A DNA stretch of 64,000 nt from Henckelia pumila (GCF_033568475.1 NC_133120.1:169415991-169479990), one strand, 5' to 3'; positions 24,081 through 36,226 are shown, counted from the stretch's first letter. Numbers and translations: made by a program. Notes: generated by a model not told the origin, from the letters alone.

Positions 24081-25841
24081 CTACAATTTGGCAACGACAT
24101 GTTCTGCACAGCTTTTCTTCACAACTCCTCTAGAACACAGCTCATTCAACAAATCCAGAGCCACTTTTGTGAAACCTTCATAAGCAAGACCTTCAATCAA
24201 AATAGTGTACGTAGATTCATTAGGCTTGCATCCTTTTGTCACCATATGCGCCAAGAAATCAATCGCGCGATCTGTTTGACGTGCCTTGCAAAGTCCTAAC
24301 ATGATAGAGTTATAAGTGAGAGCATTGGGGCTGACGCCCGAATTTTCCAAGTCTCGGAAGAACTTGATGGCTTCCTCAACCTTCCCTTCTCTACTAAGTC
24401 CTCCCACAAGAGAAGAATAGGTGATGATATCAGGTTGGAGACCTCTTTCGCGCATCTCAGACAACAGTTTCATTGCACGTTCCGTCTTTCCCATCTTTGA
24501 CAGACCATCGATCACGGTGTTATAGGTGATCAAAACAGGAGAACACCCTTTACTGTTCAGTTGATTGAGAATCTCAACGGCGCTGTCAACCTTCCCATCT
24601 TTGCATAAAGCCGTTAGCAGCGTATTGTAAGTCACAATATCTGGATAACATCCTCGGGATACCATTATTTCTAGATACTCAATAGCTCTATGCATCTTCT
24701 TCTCTTTGCAGAAGCCATGAAGCAATGGATTATAACTCAAGGAGTTTGGAGTACACCCGTGTTTAGGCATCTTCTCCAGAATATCAATGGCTCGTCCCAG
24801 TAGTCCCTTCCTACATAAGAAATTAATCAAAATGTTAAAGGTCACGACACTCGGAGAACAGCCTTTTCTAAGCATATCGGCCAGCAGTTTCTCGGCGTCC
24901 ATCCACCTCCCAGTACTGCACATACTACGCAAGATAATATTGTGCGTGATCACATTCGGCTGGATACCATACGAAGGCATATCATTCAAGAATTTGATAG
25001 CCTCATCCAATCTCCCTTCCTTGCAAATCCCATTGACAAGGACATTATATGTAACTACATCCGGTTTACAACCTTTGATTCGCATCTCGTCCAAGAGCTT
25101 CATAGCCTGTTCCACCCCGTTTTCCTTGCACGTAGCTTCAATCAAAATCGTGTACGTTATCACATCCGGATAGCATTCCTTTTGCAGTTGGCTATCAAGA
25201 ACTTCCATGGCTTGTTTCAACTTCCCACTATCACACAAACTTCGCAGGATCGTATTGTATGTGACCACATCCGGGGCAACACTCATCCTGTCCAACAACT
25301 TCAAGGCCTTATAAATCTCTCCCGACTTACAATACCCACTAATCAACACATTATAAGTTATAACATCAGGAACAGCCCCGGATTCCTCAAGAATCTCCAT
25401 AATCCTTGTAGCTTTACTAGTTTTCCCAATTCTACAGAACCCACGAATCAAACTCGTACAAGGGATGATATCAGGAATGGCACCCGAGTAAACCATGGTT
25501 TCAAGATGATTGAAACCTTCATCCAACTCCCCATTCCTAACCAGCCGGCGAAGAAGGTTGTTACTCTCGAACTCCTCAAAGCTATGAGACGGGTTCCCCT
25601 GCCCAAGCGCGCTTCTCTCCACATTCGACAGCCGCAACCCACCATTATCGGCATTAAAAGTTTCAACCTTTGAAACGGCCGAAACCCGATTACGAGCACT
25701 CCTTAGATTTCTTGAACCTTGTTTCTTCCACACAGACTTGGAACATAGAAGAAAGGTAATATCTTTACGACGCCTGGACGTCTTGTGACTAAACAAGCAG
25801 AAATCTTGGCGGGTCTGCTTCGTGTGAATCATCAACTCCAT
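24081..25841 (-). CDS. P-class pentatricopeptide repeat protein (At1g09900 type)
   Basis: Single exon, 586 residues from the ATG at 25841 (MELMIHTKQTRQ). An upstream in-frame TTG is not needed, because the ATG gives a length close to the Arabidopsis relative. Fourteen consecutive PPR motifs fill residues ~90-577, each ~35 residues, for example VITYNVLISGYCKSGEI and VVTYNVLVNGICKEGRL; the third is three residues short. No E, E+ or DYW domain, so P-class. The N-terminal ~85 residues are basic and Ser-rich, as in an organelle-targeting presequence, but which organelle is unclear. Family knowledge: such proteins bind single-stranded organellar RNA, one base per repeat, to stabilise or process transcripts. 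Residues 5 and 35 of the repeats are canonical, so RNA binding is likely. Confidence 0.92.
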   Translation of the reverse strand: MELMIHTKQTRQDFCLFSHKTSRRRKDITFLLCSKSVWKKQGSRNLRSARNRVSAVSKVETFNADNGGLRLSNVERSALGQGNPSHSFEEFESNNLLRRLVRNGELDEGFNHLETMVYSGAIPDIIPCTSLIRGFCRIGKTSKATRIMEILEESGAVPDVITYNVLISGYCKSGEIYKALKLLDRMSVAPDVVTYNTILRSLCDSGKLKQAMEVLDSQLQKECYPDVITYTILIEATCKENGVEQAMKLLDEMRIKGCKPDVVTYNVLVNGICKEGRLDEAIKFLNDMPSYGIQPNVITHNIILRSMCSTGRWMDAEKLLADMLRKGCSPSVVTFNILINFLCRKGLLGRAIDILEKMPKHGCTPNSLSYNPLLHGFCKEKKMHRAIEYLEIMVSRGCYPDIVTYNTLLTALCKDGKVDSAVEILNQLNSKGCSPVLITYNTVIDGLSKMGKTERAMKLLSEMRERGLQPDIITYSSLVGGLSREGKVEEAIKFFRDLENSGVSPNALTYNSIMLGLCKARQTDRAIDFLAHMVTKGCKPNESTYTILIEGLAYEGFTKVALDLLNELCSRGVVKKSCAEHVVAKL

Positions 25842-27089
25842 GAACGACGATTTGAGAGCCTTATCTGTGGTGTGAAGAGTGTCCAAGTACTGTGAAAAAG
25901 GAAGCTCGCCTCGCTTCGCTTGTTTGCCAAAGAGAAATGAGAGGGTTTTGGCTTGTCGTTTGATATTTGAGTGCAGGTTTGTTGCTTCTTCTTCTTATCT
26001 TTTATTTATTCACAGCTACTTCGTTCGGGTGGGTTTGGACTGATGGATGGTAATCGCTTTTGGATTGTTCTAAAGCCCATTTCACCTTTTCTCAACTATG
26101 TTACGAAAATATTTGTGTTTTTGTTATTTAATTAATAATAATTAAAAAAACTCATTTCATGTAACGAATTAATTTTCTGAAACAGAGACACGACTCAATT
26201 AAATTCATGAAAAAATATTGTTTTTTATATCAAAATATTACTTTCCATTTTGTATATAGAGAGACAAGTCTATCCATCTCACAACTGCTTTTCTTCATTT
26301 TTAAAGAATATGACATATTTTTTTGGTGTAAAATGAGTTCATGGATAAAAAAGAAGTTAGTTAAAAATATAATTATTAGTTAGATAATTTTTTTATGACA
26401 TTCTTTAACTTTAGTTTATTTTATTAACGATATTCTCATTTTATTTTAGAATAGCAATGCTTAAAATTAATGACATGCATCAGAATTGGTCAATCAGTTG
26501 TTAAATAGCTTAATTTCACCGCAAAAGAAACTAGAAAGTCATATCAACCCTGTTTTTGTTGGTATAAGCTTCGCAGCATAATCTTGTTTGTTTTCCTAAA
26601 ATATATATGTTAAACAAGAGGCACTAACCAAGCTATTCTTTTTATAGATGCACATTTTGTAATTTTCTGGGCACAACAAACTGAACATTATGCATACTAT
26701 TCAACTTGCCGTAAAATCGAAACATGTCCAACGGCATTCCCTCGTACTAACTACTAAATTAGATCACTAATAACAAATACAATGACAACCTGGTAAAAGC
26801 CAAGTTGAACTGATGAACTTTACCCTATCAATGCAAGAAAACGAGAGGGATGCTGAAATATAAAATACTACTGCCCACGAACACAATCCTGGAAGGGCTG
26901 GGCTCATCACCTCTTTCAGTCTACGCGTTCAAGACACCCCAAGTATCTTCAAAATCTAGTTAATGCCTGGAGATTTCCCACCAAGATTACTGAATTTGTT
27001 GATGCATCCAGCTTGGATACAGTGCATGTCAAACTTCTCAACTGAAAATCTTGGAAACATAAGAAACGAGTCATCCGAATAAACTGCAT
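25842..27089. other. Intergenic region: upstream of PPR gene, downstream of EMB2750-like gene
   Basis: Right part (~26600-27089) is probably 3' UTR of the EMB2750-like gene; left part (25842-26000) is the leader of the PPR gene. The centre is AT-rich with no recognised feature. Confidence 0.45.
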
Positions 27090-29009
27090 TCAAATTGCTA
27101 TGCCTATGTCTTCTTCAATTGGTGACTCAGTTTCCAGAAGAACTCTAACAGGAACCATTTGCTGTTTTTTTTGCTCTAGATCATAGACCTTGTCACTCAT
27201 TCCTTCCTTTCTATATGCATCAATCATCATCGAGTAAGTCATGGAATCTGGTTGGCATAGCTTATCTTTCATTCTCTTGAAAACTCTTTCCATTTCCATT
27301 AAATCCTGAGCCTTTGAACATGCATATATGACCGCATTAAAGAACGAGGTATTCTCAGGTATCTCCAATCTTCCAGCCAGTTGCACGCTGCTAATCACCT
27401 TATGAAAAAGGCCAGCATTGGCATACCCTCTGATGAGACAGCAGAAAGTCTTGGTGTCCGCCTTCATGCCTTCAGCACGCATCTGATCAAATGTGCATTC
27501 CATGTGTTTTGCATCGCCTGCATCTGAAAATGCCTCGATGACATTGTTGTATGTTGATGTAGTCCACGGAAATGAAAGTCTACGCATGTACTCCATTACC
27601 GATGACATCTTATCATACATCCTTTTCTTCCCGTAAGCACCAATTAGGATATTAAAAGTGCGTGTTTCAGGCTCAATTCCGAAGTTGCGAAACTTTTCGT
27701 ACCATCTTTCCATCATTTCGATTTTACCCTCGTTCCCATACAAACTAATAATAGTATTCATGGTCCATACATCAGGTTCGCAGGTCGTGCTGTCAAGCAT
27801 CCTGGAAAGAACCTTCTCCATCTCCTCGTATTTTCCTGCCTTTCCATAGCCGCTAAGTACTGTATTTTGAGTGACAGTGTTAGGAGTAATCAATCGTTCA
27901 GCCATTTGATCATAAAGGGATTCAACCAGGTCGAAAGATCCAGCATCAATGCAGGCCTTCATGAGTATGCTGAAAGTATATACATCTGGCTGACAATTCG
28001 GAAGAGACTTCATTTGTTCAAGAATGGTGAAAGCTTTACTGATCAGGTTACTCCTGCAACATGCAGCAATCAAAGCTGTGTACAGTTCTGAGGTCGGTTC
28101 CACCCCTTGATCAACCATTTCATCAAAGAGTTGACAGGCTTGGCCTGGTTGTCCGGATCTTCCGAGAAGAACGAGGAGCCTCATGTATGTACCCTCTTTA
28201 GGCTGATAGAAGGATTGATCCTTAAGCATCTCAAATACCTAAAATGCAATGCAAGATTTACTTCACTGACCCAATACAGTACAGCAATGAAAGATGAATA
28301 GGGCTCACTCAAGCAGGAAAATAGCATCTTTTCTCTTTCTTCTACTCTCAAGTATGGTAATTTCTGGAAACAATATCCACATCAAAACAAAATCATCCCC
28401 CACCTCACAGTTATTTCCAAATCAACAAGAATGTACAGCACTATAGGCAGCAGAAAAGCTAGAAAAAGAATCTCGTATGAGCTATAACACCGAATTTAAG
28501 ACATAACATCATACTCACACCAGATGGAGGTCGTAAGCATAATCATCAACTGGAGCGCAACCAAGGTTAATAGGATTCTTCATTTCCCAAAACAGAAATC
28601 CAAAAAAATTTAAGGGAAATAGGGACTAAAGCGCGAATGCAAAGATGCCAAGAAAGAAGAAAACCTGAAGGGCACGTTTCCATTGCTTTTTCTCAATGGC
28701 TTCGGAGAGAGCTTCAGTGACAGTATTGGCCCACCCCTTGGCAGTGTTCTTCTTGTCTAGCTTCTTCTTGATATTCTTAATAGGGGTTCTCTTATTACTA
28801 GTGCTCGAAAACTGTGGGATAGAGGATTCAATGAGACCAGGATATTCACCCACTTTCCAGTGCTTTTTCTTCGCCGGAGATGCAACAGTGACGGAGGGGG
28901 AGGAGGAAGAGGAGGTGATGATCAATCTGCGGGGTGTCGGAGTGGCGGCGGCGGCGGCGGCGTTGGGCAGAGGAGAATGGAGGAAGGAGGAGGAGAGGGA
29001 GAGCACCAT
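27090..29009 (-). CDS. EMB2750: Plastid PPR protein, EMB2750/PPR2 type (At3g06430)
   Basis: Two exons, 29009-28665 and 28238-27090, joined in phase 0 (CAG/GTTTTC donor, TTTTAG/GTATTT acceptor), give 497 residues. The first ATG is 29009 (MVLSLSSSFLHSPLP); the N-terminus is Ser/Ala-rich with a run of six Ala, typical of a plastid transit peptide. The conserved segment RTPIKNIKKKLDKK precedes about ten PPR motifs from residue ~132 (GTYMRLLVLLGRSGQ, VTQNTVLSGYGKAGK, TRTFNILIGAYGKKRMYDK, TSTYNNVIEAF, TKTFCCLIRGYANAG). Similarity to Arabidopsis At3g06430 is clear in the repeats. That protein is essential for embryo development and reported to bind plastid 23S rRNA. No editing-type C-terminal domain. 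The 426-nt intron shows nothing unusual. Confidence 0.92.
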
Positions 29010-30049
29010 TGGCACTTAGCTGAAGCTCGTGGGTTGCGTTTGATGCGAGAGACCAAACTCACTGGCTAATTCATTGTAATTTATTGTAATTTCTTTATGT
29101 ATCCAAAACTCTACAGAGAAATTTTTTTATTCTGACATATTCTTGGAATTATCAAATTATTTTAATTATATTTTTAAATATTTTTTCAAATAAATTGGAT
29201 GGGTAATTTTATAATTTCAAAATAAATGTGTAATTCAATATATTTAAAATTTTCAACAACAAAAAAAAAAAAACAATTCTGTAAGGGGAATAAGGGATAC
29301 CCTCAAAAAATAAAAATAAAAATCTATAGAGATAACACAAAATCTTGAAATTTCAAGAATTTATATATATATATATATATATATGTACGAAACGTCAGAA
29401 ATCTGGACTGATATATGTTATTCGAGCTTTACATCTAGTATAAAAGATAATATTTTGAATATAAAATTTGAACAATTTTATTAATATCAACTCTTGCAAC
29501 ACATATTTGAGCACTCAAAAAACATATAATAATATCATATCTAAAAGAGTTGGTATTCAAAATCATATATTAATATAATTTTTCAATGTTTTGTATCAAA
29601 TTTTATCCAAAAAAGATAAACGTGTCATTAATATTAATACTTAAATACATATTTTGAGTATTCAAAAATAATATATTACTACAAGATTTGAAACATTTTG
29701 TTGAGATCAGTTGTGTGTATAGAGAGAGAGTGAATACACACTCTCATAATATTTCAAAGGATTTTGCAAGTAGCTAGGGGTGGGATCGGGTTAGGTTTTG
29801 GCGGGTTCGGGTTTTTTTGGATAGTAAAAAATGAATATGTGGGCTTCGTCTTGCAATAAGATCAGTATATCAACCTTACAGTAGCGAAAGCGTATACAAT
29901 CATCGACTTAAACAAATACTAGCCAAAATACTAATATAATGACAGTATCGCTTATTATCACAATATAGCTAGTCCATTGTTTCCTTTCTATAATGTTGAT
30001 CCTATTCGTGATCTTGGAATCATGTATCTGAAATTTACAAGAAATAGAA
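29010..30049. other. Intergenic AT-rich region
   Basis: Upstream region of the EMB2750-like gene, then AT-rich DNA with a (TA)n run at ~29362-29384. No coding sequence recognised. Confidence 0.5.
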
Positions 30050-31321
30050 GAAAATAAAATTTATGTCTTTAAGGACTTAGTGAGGGAATAAACTGGCTTA
30101 TACATTTATAACAAGACAAACGATACAAATAATGCTATTTGCCAATGCTTTTTTACAAAAAAGACGGATGAGGGTTTTGCAATCGTAACAGTATATGTCG
30201 ATGATCTAAATCTTATAGGAACTCCCGAAGAGCTACCAAAACTGCCAATTATTTAAAAAGTGAATTTGAGATGAAAGATTTGGGAAAAACAAAGTTTTGT
30301 CTCGGATTGCAAATTGAACATTTATCAGAAGGAATATTTGTTCATCAATCTTCATACACATCAAAAATATTAAAACGCTTTTACATGGACAAATCACATT
30401 CATTAGCATCACCAATGGTCGTTCGATCATTTGACACTAATAAAGATCATTTTCGTCCACTTGAAGATGGATAAAATATCATTGGTCCTGAAGTACCATA
30501 TCTTAGTGCAATTGGTGCATTGTCATATCTTGCAAATTGTACTCGACTAGATATAGCATTTTGTGTCAACCTTCTAGCAAGATATAGCCCTTCTCCAACC
30601 TGAAGACATTAGAATGGTATAAAACACACATTTCATGACTTCGCGGTACAACTGACATGATATTATTTTATTCAAAAAAATCAAATTTCTCTTTAATAAG
30701 ATATGCAGATACAAGATATCTTTCAGACACACATAAAGCCAAATCCAAAACGGGTTATGTGTTTACACAAGGGAGCACCACTATTTCATGGATCGACAAA
30801 ACAAACTTTGACAGCGACATAATATAATCACTATGAGATAATTGCAATGCATGGAGCAAGTTGAGAATGCATATAGTTGAGATCTGTAACCCAACATATT
30901 CAAGAATCATGCGTACTGCCAACAACAAAAGACAGCCCGACGACTATTTTCGAAGATAATGTTGCATGAATTGCACAACTAAAGGGAGGATACATCAAAT
31001 GCGATCGAACGAAACACATTTCACGAAAGTTTTTCAACACGCACGAACTTCAGAAAAAAAAAAGTGATATTAATGTCCAACAGATTCATTTAAGTGATAA
31101 TGTAGCTGATTTATTCACAAAAACATTACAGACATCAACATTCAAGAAATTGATGTACAAGATAATGATACATCAATTAAAAGATATTCGGTGATTGAAA
31201 TCAGGGAAAATATCAATTGCTGTACTCTTTTTCCTTCGTTAAGGTTTTTTCCACTGGGTTTTATTAACAAAGTTTTAATGAGACAACATTGTACTCTCTA
31301 CTAATCATCTAAGGGGGAGTG

Positions 31322-31370
<49 letters not shown>

Positions 31371-31531
31371 ATATTTAAGTGATTGATTTGATTATAATTT
31401 ACCTTTTTTTTACACTATCCCTCTAATCTTATAAATAAAGGTGTTTAGTTCATATATGAAACACTCATCTTTATCAATTGTATTTCTCTCGGCTTTCATT
31501 ATATCCTTCTTCCTCCACTAAATATATAACA
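30050..31531 (+). mobile_element. Ty1/copia 3' remnant with one LTR
   Basis: Degenerate plus-strand RT and RNase H: YVDDLNLIG (~30200), FEMKDLGKTKFCLGLQIEH (30265-30320), ALSYLANCTRLDIAF (30520-30560), then LSDNVADLFTKTL near 31100. A polypurine tract AAGGGGGAG precedes a 212-bp 3' LTR. Frame breaks are frequent. The 5' part (gag, protease, integrase, 5' LTR) is not found. Confidence 0.85.
31320..31531 (+). repeat. 3' LTR of copia remnant
   Basis: Starts TGTTATATA and ends TATATAACA, forming inverted termini; contains a long (TA)n run at ~31323-31365. Confidence 0.8.
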
Positions 31532-31692
31532 TGATTCTTAATTATTAATAGAAAATACCACAATACGATGACCCTCCCTTTTTTTTAGGAACGAGGAACC
31601 CGTTTAGTTGTATATTAATTATATTATTATTTTAAAAAATAATTTGAAAATGACAGATATAGTATTAAGGGCACCCACAATGGATGTTAAAT

Positions 31693-31759
31693 GGGTGTTA
31701 ATAACACCCTTTCCCCATTATTTTCCATTGTGAGTGGGCGACTGGGCGTTATTAACGCC
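31693..31759. promoter_or_regulatory. Subterminal palindromes of Harbinger unit 1
   Basis: GGGTGTTAATAACACCC at 31693-31709 and GGCGTTATTAACGCC at 31745-31759 are perfect palindromes close to the terminus. The first is conserved in unit 2 and the second is degenerate there. In related elements ORF1 or transposase binds such subterminal repeats; that role here is inferred. Confidence 0.55.
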
Positions 31760-32191
31760 AACTCTCAAAAAAGAGACAGAGGGGATGTTCAGAGTATTGA
31801 ACGTTCCTCTTTTTTTTTTTCACGCACCTCTGGATGCTTGGGGGAGCGCCCCACGCAGGTCCCACGCATCTGGAGCCTTGTTTTTTTTTTAAATTTTTTT
31901 TGTATTTTTAATAGTATTATTTAATGATTTGTGTACATGTTTTCTCCCAACGTATTGATTTTTTATTTTTATTATATTTTTTAATTGCAATTTAATTTTT
32001 TATTAAATTTGAATTAAATAAAAAAAATTAAAAAAATTTGCAACGGCTACGGCTAGTTTGAAATCCCATTTATAAATACTTACCAATGTGTACACATAAA
32101 TTCATTTCAACTCACTACACTCTCCAATTCTACTCTTCATATTCTCCCCATCTATTTTTTTAAGTTCCTACAATCTTATTTTCTATCCGAA

Positions 32192-33078
32192 ATGAATGAA
32201 AATATGAGGGCATTTCTTACAAATTTGTTGAATTCTACACAAAATCCGCAAGAAAATTCATCTTCCCAAAATCCACAAATTTCACCAAATCATCAAATTC
32301 CAAATATGCATTTTCTTCCACAAAATGCTGAAAATTTTTCAAAGTTTTGAAAATTTTATGAAATCATCCGAATTATGCCCCTGAGGTCCACATCAAACGC
32401 TTCCAGCCAAATATTGGCCAAACATGAGTCATCCACATTTAACGCCTAGGTTGTCCAAGGCTATGGTATCCCACACACAACTGGTATGCATTTTCCATCA
32501 CCGATGCCGAATGAACATGCAACTCCGACTTTTGTCCCGGAAACTCAACTTTTCAATCGTGAATCCCCAATCAAGATGGTCAATTTAGAAAAAATGGTTT
32601 CAAATGCTGTGGGTACGAGAAAACATTCAACTTGGACAAAGGATGAACACGAGGTGTTGGCAAGAAGTTTTGTCACAATCACCGATGATCCAATAATCGG
32701 AAATGATCAGAAAGCGGATGCTTTTTGGGGACATGTTGTCAGCTACTACAATGAGAATCGTCTTCTAGGTTCAAACAGCAGAAGGGCAAATGTTATACGG
32801 TCACATTGGCACAACACAATCTAAAAGAAGGTAAATCGATTCAACGCAAATCACAATAGTATTTACAGTGTGGTCACAGTGACAAATATATATTGAGGTT
32901 TGCGTACAAAAAATGTCGCGACGAAAACAATGGTGTTGCATTCAATCTTGAGCATGTGTGGAAAATTGTCAAAGATCGTCCAATGTTTGCTCCACAATCT
33001 GATGATCACTTTGTGGCCACAAAAAAACGAGGATCTCGAAGTGAGGAGCAAGCAACACATCCTCCAACCAAAATGTGA
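32192..33078 (+). pseudogene. Harbinger ORF1 (Myb/SANT-like, NAM-associated), unit 1
   Basis: ATG at 32192 (MNENMRAFLTNLLNSTQN) opens an Asn/Gln-rich N-terminus that stops at NFSKF. The conserved part resumes in another frame: GTRKHSTWTKDEHEVLARSF, NDQKADAFWGHVVSYYNENR, SHWHNTI (then TAA for an expected Gln), and FAYKKCRDENNGVAFNLEHVW. This is the Myb/SANT-like DNA-binding protein that accompanies the transposase in PIF/Harbinger elements. It is broken by at least one frameshift and stops. Confidence 0.8.
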
Positions 33079-33564
33079 GTAACCTAGCAATCACGGTTGT
33101 GAAATCTTCAATATTCTTCTTCAATTCAGAGCTCTTGAATTCTCGTAAATGTGTCTCTGAATTTTCTACGTGAAAGTTTTTTTCTCTTGATTTTTCTGCA
33201 TCTGTTTTCTTCTCTCTGTCTCGCACCTTTATCTACGTCTGATTCTTTGTAAGCATGAGAGTTCTGCATAGATATAGATAAGGTAAATAATCTAAATTAG
33301 AATATAGATACATAATTAGATAAGATATAATATCTCCTACAATAATTAAACCAATCAACCTTATTTTAAATCTTGGAATATTATATTATCTCAATTCAAT
33401 TCAAAACAATTTCTAGCTAGTTTAAAATATTGCAAACACATAAATAGGAAAAATAACCTTAACTATCAATCTTAAAAAATCAAAAGACTAAAATAAATCT
33501 TTCACATGGAAAGATATCAACGAATAATTACTCTTTTCAAAAATATATTTGCACATAACATTTA

Positions 33565-35427
33565 TGTAAGAGTGGGTGCCCAGTGAGCCAACTGTGTGGC
33601 TATGGGCTTTGATGACTCTTTGTATAAACAATCTTTTGTTTAATATTATTTACACTTTTATGGCAATGACTTTATATTACTTCATATTGTTATATTGTGA
33701 TATACTATTGTTGTTTTGATAAAGACCTTGAATATACTATAGTGTATGTAAGATGTGGTAGAACATGGAGATGTCTATCATGAAATACATCTTATAGTCA
33801 CTGTATGTTCTAAAACCGTTCCTAGTCGATTGAGCCGTCCGATAATAAGGATAAGGATCGCTCGAGTTTGAGACTAGCATTTGCGATGCGGAGTACCACG
33901 TTTCATTGGTAAGGAACATGGAGATGTTCGAAGCATGCAAATGGATATTCATAGGATGAATAATCGAACTACCCTATCCGGACTTTCCAAGTGGTTATCA
34001 CTTATCGAGTGGATTAAGTCCGCGGTTTTGGTTGTACACCATTAGTCCTTACGACTTGAAACATCATGGAGACTCTATATGCTAGTGCTGTGCTTTGACT
34101 CGTTTACCGACTCTATGGGGGTCATCAGGTGTCGAGATTGGGTACAGTTACGACACATATAGGAGTCAATGCATTGTTGTCAAGGATTCACCACATACTT
34201 GCGAGTGTGGATATCCTATGCGATCTGAGGAGATATTAGTGTGATAAATCTCTGGCCAGAGTAATTGATGTGATTTAAGAAATGGTTTCTTAGTAGCACA
34301 TGCGATGTCACTAATTTGATCTTCAAGATGTATTGCATAGTTATCGAATCTTGAGCGACTCTCGATATACCAATGGTTGTTGATTCGATCGGGATATATG
34401 GATGAAGGGACCGTACTGTACGCTAACCAAAATCTACTGGTTCTTGTAGGCACTATCAGTGATACCTAGGGAATCATGGGGCGATGTTGCTAGGCGCTTT
34501 ACCATGATTCGTTGGGCAAGTCGGAAAGTGTTGTTCCGAGTCACAAGGAGTTGTGAGCCCACGGCTAGCTGTATCCCTGAACCATTGAGGGTCACACAGT
34601 GTAATGGAGTTTTAATCCCCGTTGAGATAGTTAAATTTAAAGAGTTAAATTTAATGAACTAAGGAGTTGGACTTCTTAAATAAGAGTAAGGGAGTAGGAT
34701 TTCCTAAAATGACATAGGGATGGACATTTTTGGAAACCACTGAATTCGGATTCAGGAAAATTTATTTTGACTTTAAAATGTGCAGAAATGGTTTCTGTGC
34801 ACATTGGTGAAATCAGTTCATCAATCGGAGTCACGATGAATTTTATATTAATTTCTGAACGAGCGGGCTTTGCTTGTCGGGCCCCAGCTTATGACTAATG
34901 GGCCCTAAGGTGTTAGTGGCCTGCATTATAAATAAGTTATTTCAGTACAGAAATTACGCACAACAGGTCATAATTTTTGAGACAGAGCAAAAATCGAAAC
35001 CCTTCTCTCTCAAAGAATTTTCGGCCGTCCCCTTCCTGCTCTGCCCGAGAAATTCCGGTCTGTGATTTTTAATTGCAGTCAGGAATAACGAATCAGATTC
35101 GTTTAATCTCTTCGCAGAAAACTTCTGATAGATTTTCTAGTGCAATCTATCAGAGGGATTTAAACCTCTGTTCGTGGACCTGATTGAAGGAGTTCATCGG
35201 TTCCAGGGAGAGACAACAAGAGCAGATCAAATCTGTTGGTGTCCATTAATCTCGTTGCGAGATTGGAGGTAAAATTTAATAACTGTTATTTAAATTTTAC
35301 ACACACAATAATTTAATCGTTGAACGGTTGATACCCACACTATGGAATTGTTCCATAACAAAATTTTTAAACTTCCGCTGCACCGGGTATCAATCGTGAT
35401 TGATCTGACCGCCAGCGTTTTTCAACA
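33565..35427 (+). repeat. 5' LTR of young copia element
   Basis: 1,863 bp, TGTAAGAG...TTCAACA; collinear with 41303-43165 without indels. Confidence 0.95.
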
Positions 35428-35428
35428 G

Positions 35429-35444
35429 TGGTATCAGAGCCAGG
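35429..35444 (+). other. Primer-binding site (initiator tRNA-Met)
   Basis: TGGTATCAGAGCCAGG one base after the 5' LTR, the canonical copia tRNA-iMet complement. Confidence 0.95.
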
Positions 35445-35558
35445 TTGCTTAGATCAAACGATTAAATTAATCAATTGTACAAAATTTTTGAGTCTCGGTT
35501 TTTTGAAACAAAATAAATATTTTTTAAATAAATAAAAAAAAAATTTTCGGGGCAAAAC

Positions 35559-35852
35559 CCGGGCAGCGATTGGATCGCTGCCCGGTGGGGCAGCAATTGT
35601 TGCTGCCCCGGGCGGCGCACGGCGCCGCCCAAAGGGGGCGCACGGCGCCGCCCAAGGCGGCGACCGTCGCCGCCCAGGGCGGCGCACGGCGCCGCCCAGG
35701 GCAGCGCTGTGCGCTGCCCAGCGCAGCGCTGGGCGCTGCGCAGGGCAGCGCTCGGCGCTGCCCAGGGGCGGCGCCAGGCGCTGCCCTAAGGGGGCAGCCG
35801 GGCTGCCCCCGGCCCGCGCCCCGGGTGCGGGCCGGCCCGGGAGTGTCCCGGG
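35559..35852 (+). repeat. Array of about 13 GC-rich hairpins in the copia leader
   Basis: Consecutive inverted repeats with stems of 7-12 bp, twelve of them with exactly 3-nt loops, separated by 0-6 nt. Examples: 35559-35585 (12-bp stem, loop TGG), 35587-35609 (loop TTG), 35610-35630 (GGGCGGCGC, loop ACG), 35677-35697, 35699-35719 (GGGCAGCGC, loop TGT), 35721-35741, 35743-35763, 35790-35810, 35836-35852. The GGGCAGCGC and GGGCGGCGC stem types recur, suggesting amplification of one ~21-24-bp unit. It lies between the primer-binding site and gag. Confidence 0.93.
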
Positions 35853-36074
35853 CGGCCCGCGGGAAAAATTATATTTTTATTAATTTTAATATTTAAAATT
35901 TTATTTTTGGTCCGGTCAAAAATTGTTTTTGATTGGTTCACGAGATTTCGGATCGAATTGTTCGAGTCCGTAAATTTTAAAATTGATTTTGGATAAATTT
36001 GAATTTTTGGAAAATTTTAATATTTTATCCGTAAATTGAATTTTGAAATCAATTATTTTGGTACAATTGATGAT

Positions 36075-36226
36075 AAGATATGATCTTATGATATATTAAG
36101 TAAAATATGATTTTATTTGTAAAATTGGATTTTATAGATAAAATATGATTTTATTTGATATAGAGATAAAATATGATTTTATATGTGAAATGAGATTTTA
36201 TATATAAAATATGATTTTATCTTGTT
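36075..36226 (+). repeat. AT-rich short repeats in copia leader
   Basis: Six or so copies of TAAAATATGATTTTAT and close variants. Confidence 0.75.

Noticed and set aside
24942-25673. 243-codon plus-strand open frame
   Set aside because: Antisense to the repeated PPR coding sequence; arises from codon structure of the repeats.
33737-34662. Small ORFs duplicated at 33737-34662 and 41475-42400
   Set aside because: They are copies within the two LTRs of one element, not genes.
35570-35896. Open reading frame of ~108 codons across the hairpin array
   Set aside because: Ala/Pro/Arg-rich product is a by-product of the GC-rich inverted repeats; no domain, and it sits in the untranslated leader.
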